From positions 211,669 to 275,668 of the forward strand of contig PUQB01000309.1 in NCBI GenBank assembly GCA_003024785.1: 64,000 bases of DNA. Reading direction: 5' to 3'. Both the position numbers and the translations under genes were made by a program. Shown piece after piece: positions 60,312-64,000 of the stretch (the first letter of the stretch is position 1; the number at the start of each line of letters is the position of its first letter). Source of the DNA: Selaginella tamariscina. Taxonomy: Eukaryota > Streptophyta > Lycopodiopsida > Selaginellales > Selaginellaceae. A model generated the notes under the pieces. The model did not search any database. It was given only the letters and a program-made list of their open reading frames with translations, and was not told the origin of the DNA.

Positions 60312-62241
60312 ATGAAGCGGCAGCGCGTGCATGACGATTCTGTGGATGGGGCTTGGATTTCTGTGGTCCTTGACCAGGCTAAGGATGTCTTGAAGGATCT
60401 TGAGGCCGTGTATGGCGTTATGCCAGGACCAGATTTCTTGTGGGATACGAGCAAATTTCAGACGCTTATACAACCTACAGCGTTCTTCAGCGTCGATTCT
60501 TCGAGGGAATTCAGGTACATAGGCAGGGCCAGAGCTGAAGATTTGTTTCGAGAGATGGTAGCTCTCCAAGGCGGTGCTGTGTTGCAGATTCAGGGCGCCA
60601 AAGGTTCTGGGAAGAGCACTGCAGTGAGCTCAATAGTTGGCTATATGCTCTCGGGAATGAAGCGGAAAGTGGTTTACATATCTGCCGATGGTTTCATCGC
60701 TGATCCGGTACACGTGTTGCGGCACGCATTGCTGGTGGCAAGCGGCGGTGGTGACCAACGTTTGGCTTGTCTAGACGAGATGGAGCAGCTGAGCAAGTGG
60801 TGTTTAGCTCACGCATTGGATCCCTTGCTATTCGTGATAGACGACTGGGATAGGTTTGAAAACTTTCCAAATGAGCAGGCGGCTCTATTCAAAGCAGTGT
60901 CGCGTCACCACATCCTCGTTAAGACTTCGTCAACCAACAGCAGGGAGCGCAGATATTTTTGCTGCCAGTGACAAGTTTCCTCCAACATTCGACTTCGACG
61001 GTCCTTACACGGATGCTGAGCTCCAAACATGGATTGGACAGTCAAGCCTTCAGAATGACAAGCTAGAAGCACTTGACTGTCTAACCGGTGGGATGCCCCT
61101 GCTATTGCGCTTTTACGAAGAAGTGAAAGGGGACGGCCGGCATTTTAGGCAGAAAATTGAGGAGCCATATACAAGCAAGCTGTTTGAGAAACTGATTCGA
61201 TTGCAGACCACCAAGGCGCAGCTTGCATCTGCCATAGAAATGGTGACTACAGGTGTCCGAGGTATTCATCTCAAGCAGCCGGTGGACTTGACGTGCTTGT
61301 ACAAGGAGGGCCACAGATTCAAGCTTCTGAGCCCATACTTGCGGACCAGAGCTGAGTACTGTATCATGGAACAACAAAAGGAATTGCAGAGCGGCCTTGA
61401 CGATGCTGCAGTCCAGAGTTGGGCAAGGGCTGTTAGAATGGACTGCCTTGTGAGAGGCAGAAATCCTGCGCGAGCAGGCTGGAATGTGGAAGGCCTGGTC
61501 ATAGCTGTGATGAGGTATCAAGGGAAGTTGTGGGATGGGTTACCGTTCGAGCACTACATGACTTACGAGCATGGCTGTGAAGCAGCTCTGCTTCGAACGC
61601 TGCTGAGGGACGACCTCAGTGAGGGCGTGTTGGTAGGACCTGTTGCGTTCAACGAGAAAGCTTTGGATGTCATCTACCTCAAACTAGATGTGGAGACCAG
61701 CATCTTGACAATCAAGGCTGTGCAAATCACAATTTCCAAATGGAAGAAAAAGCGTAGGAAAAGATCACACAAGGTATGGCAAGAGGAAGTTGTACCCAGG
61801 TGGCTCTCTGAGGAATGGGATTTAGAGCATCAATTCATTTACATAATGCCTGAGAAGGTGAACGTGAAGGATGAGGGAGTCCCTGAGGACTTGGTCAGTT
61901 ACGTTGCTGCTTGCCATGCACCCGCAACGAGTTCCGCGAGCGACGAGGCAGAGGACAATGAGGAGGATATTGATACGCAATATGGAGCGGAGCAGTACGA
62001 AGGAGTGGATTTGGCTCAAGTTAAGAGCCAGCCTGTTGACTACAAGAAGCTTGGGGATGTCCACGGAGGCCTCGCAGAATTTGATAAGCTGCTCAACCTT
62101 CAGGAACCTACAAAGGTGGAGAAGAAGGAAGTTCAGCAGTGTGGTGGTACGGTGGTGGAAAATGGCCTTCCACGGGCATGCCGAAGGTGGTCTTGCACAG
62201 ATGCAAAGGTTTATTACTGTTGTCCTGCTCACGAGCAGTAA
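60312..62241 (+). CDS. Crinkler/RHS-like P-loop NTPase with C-terminal nuclease-like domain
   Basis: Intronless, about 640 residues if one frame break near 60945 is an assembly error. Residues 1-90 are helical and contain REFRYIGRARAEDLFREM. Walker A is GAKGSGKST (residues 95-103). Walker B is LLFVIDDWD (172-180), followed by a polar strand ILVKTSSTNS (sensor-like). After the break come DIFAASDKFPPTFDFDGPYT and LTGGMPLLLRFYEEVKG. The C-terminal part has LRTLLRDDLSEG, then ALDVIYLKLD and IKAVQITISKW, matching the D...Q-x-T pattern of the restriction-endonuclease-like domain in RHS and Crinkler proteins. A KWKKKRRKRSHK cluster looks like a nuclear signal. An acidic segment and a Cys/His tail follow. 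Crinkler/RHS proteins are effector or selfish-element-associated in other eukaryotes; the role in a plant is unknown. Confidence 0.7.
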
Positions 62242-62404
62242 TGCGTTTTTCCAAATACAGATATATGTAATCCTTGCCATTAATCTCTAATTATTATTAT
62301 TATATAATTAGATTGGCCTGAAGCGAAATTCTATCTGGATTTTAGCTCGTAAATACCTGATGACATGCTTAACTCCAAACTAACGAGCTAAACTCTAATT
62401 GTTT

Positions 62405-62785
62405 CAAAGGCAGTCGCCAATACTGCATACATAAGAGCTCATTAGCACTTTGATAAAGGTACACTAGCCATCATATCCTGCTCCCTCTTTGTCTTGGGAG
62501 CCATTGCTACAGAAACGTAGCACCGATCTGAGCAAGACTTCCAGATCAACCTTCCAAACCTCTCCAATACCTTCTTGAGTTGACTCAAGCTTCAAAATCT
62601 CTCACTAGAAACTTGCATACCCAAGAGATATTCAACTTCACCATGATTGATCATTTCAAACCTGGCATTCAACAAATCAACAAATCCTTCACCTGTTTGA
62701 AGTAGTCCTCTACTAGCAAACAATCATGTATGGCAATGAAACAAAAATGATCACCACATCTCCCAAATGTATATGTTGAAGTCTG
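62405..62785 (-). pseudogene. Ty1/copia reverse transcriptase fragment
   Basis: On the minus strand, pieces in two or three frames read VEDYFKQVKDLL, NARFEMINHGEVEYLLGMQ, SQLKKVLERFGR, VPLSKC and ALMYAVLAT. This order is typical of copia RT from the part after the catalytic Asp pair up to the start of RNase H. It is decayed and isolated. Confidence 0.65.
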
Positions 62786-62795
62786 CTGCGAAATC

Positions 62796-62844
62796 AAAAA
62801 TGATAGTATATACTCTCAATATCTTATTGAAACCGGGTATTTTT
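62796..62844. repeat. 48-bp repeat, right copy flanking the Crinkler/RHS-like gene
   Basis: Matches 59723-59770 in the same orientation. It is followed by non-coding DNA to about 63000 with a duplicated ccrggattagagtc segment near 62897 and 62936, which may be LTR sequence. Confidence 0.85.
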
Positions 62845-63480
62845 ACACTTCCTTAGGGCTTCCCTATACAAGGCATTTATACAAGGTCACTGTGCCCGGA
62901 TTAGAGTCTATGTGACTATAAATAACCGCACTACCAGGATTAGAGTCCATATGGCTGTAGATAACCATGTGACATTACATCATCCCCTCTCAAGATTCAA
63001 ACTTTGCCCATCAGGATTGTGCTTCTTCCTGCACGAATGTTCATTGGTGGAATAGAAACAATCGACACACATGTATAACATGTTTGAGATTCTCATACAC
63101 CATCACACGTCTCAGGTGATATACTTGTGTCCTAACTGTTCCTCAACACTCAAGGTCCAACCCAATGAGATCGAAGTCTCGTTGCATGGGTTTGATCCCT
63201 AGCCTAGGAACTTAACTAGAACTAAATCTCTAACTTGGTATTGCGAATGTCATTGATTATAAGTCTGGTGCTAGTACTCCTGAGTTAGGGCTAATTGTTT
63301 TTTGCCTTGTGCATAGAGCAAAGGAAGAACTTAGTTCAAATGTTCTAACCACATTTGCCCATCCATATATTGTGCCTCTTGGGATTCATGCCAATTGCTG
63401 GCAACAGCACAGGCTCGCGACCATACAAAGCTTTGAATGGGGAAATTCATGCTGACTTGTGAGGGGCCGAAACATAAGTG
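62845..63480. other. Possible LTR and decayed gypsy 3' sequence
   Basis: Non-coding in all frames that I can follow. Position next to the integrase on the minus strand fits the 3' end of that element. No boundaries are clear. Confidence 0.3.
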
Positions 63481-63489
63481 AATTAAAGA

Positions 63490-64000
63490 TAAGAAAGTCA
63501 CATATCCCAATCCGTATGGTCAGGATTTATGTATTTGGCGAGCATGTCTTTGAAAGTTCTGTTTAGCCACTCCACCAAACCATCAATCTCATAATGATAA
63601 GCTGATGCAAAGGATTGGTTGATTTGCACTCGTTGCGTCATCAAGGTTACCAGTTCTGTCACATGATTAGGACCCTGATTCAATAAGATTTGCTAGAGAC
63701 AACCATGCTTCAGCACTACTTGAGCAACCAACAAGAATTTGATGATAGAAGTTGTTGCAGCATCTGGCAAAGCACACACTTCCCACCCATCAAGTTAAGT
63801 AATCAAAGCATACAATGATGTAATGATTACCAAATTGTGACACGGGAAATGGCCCATGACGTCATAGGCTATCAACTCGAAGGGGTGAGAAGTGGTAGTG
63901 GGAGGAAGTGTAGACATGTTATGCCGTTGACAATCTAAACATGTATAAATGTACTCATGCAAGTCTTGCTGAAGTCGGGGCCAATACAGATACTATCAAA
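63490..64000 (-). mobile_element. Ty3/gypsy integrase relic, continues past the window
   Basis: Minus-strand pieces follow gypsy integrase order: a zinc-binding end CLDCQRHNM (about 63915-63945), FELIAYDVMGHFP (about 63850-63890), then QGPNHVTELVTLMTQRVQIN, QSFASAYHYEIDGLVEWLNR and DMLAKYINPDHTDWDM (63498-63683). Frames break between them. The upstream reverse transcriptase is outside the window. Confidence 0.75.

Noticed and set aside
61102-61521. Minus-strand frame inside the Crinkler/RHS-like gene
   Set aside because: Shadow of the plus-strand coding sequence.

Overview
The window looks like nuclear DNA of a land plant. The evidence is a bacterial-type PEP carboxylase ending in RNTG, a WIP-type zinc-finger factor, a LOG2-like RING ligase with MGN myristoylation start, an NF-YC subunit, the complex I subunit NDUFS6, GT-AG introns and telobox (AACCCTAA) sequences in leaders. 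Introns are short (mostly 50-500 bp) and packed with TG/CA and CT/GA microsatellites. Intergenic DNA is very AT-rich. Short introns, a Crinkler/RHS-like NTPase and a membrane-anchored hevein protein suggest a non-seed plant such as a lycophyte or bryophyte, but the sequence does not prove this.

Layout. 1-20.6 kb is AT-rich and relic-rich: a frame-broken JINGUBANG-like WD40 gene (-), a MITE-like inverted repeat, a decayed poly(A) polymerase pseudogene (-), a decayed Ty3/gypsy element (+), the last exon of a hevein-plus-transmembrane gene (+), a short unknown exon cluster (-), two copies of a long AT-rich repeat and a fragment copied from the WD40 gene. 20.7-28.2 kb is the 23-exon bacterial-type PEP carboxylase gene (+) with a repeated leader. 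28.2-38.6 kb holds the WIP zinc-finger gene (+) between two poorly understood exon clusters. 38.6-48.6 kb is gene-dense: NF-YC (-), NDUFS6 (-) divergent from a LOG2-like E3 ligase (+), an RS-rich protein (-), a PHD-GNAT protein (-) and a basic Lys/Ser/Pro protein (+). 49-64 kb is mostly mobile DNA: a gypsy element (-) with four gag zinc knuckles, a MULE-like relic (+), then the Crinkler/RHS-like P-loop NTPase gene (+) bracketed by matching 48-bp repeats, and copia and gypsy relics (-) to the right end.

The genes do not form a pathway; this is an ordinary plant mosaic of housekeeping and regulatory genes between transposon-rich stretches. The most unusual gene is the Crinkler/RHS-like protein at 60.3-62.2 kb. 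A window-wide oddity is that many conserved coding exons need one extra base, usually in a G or T run, to stay in frame. This happens in the PEP carboxylase, WIP, NF-YC, LOG2, RS and PHD-GNAT genes. It most likely reflects consensus deletion errors in the assembly, so gene status was judged with that in mind.
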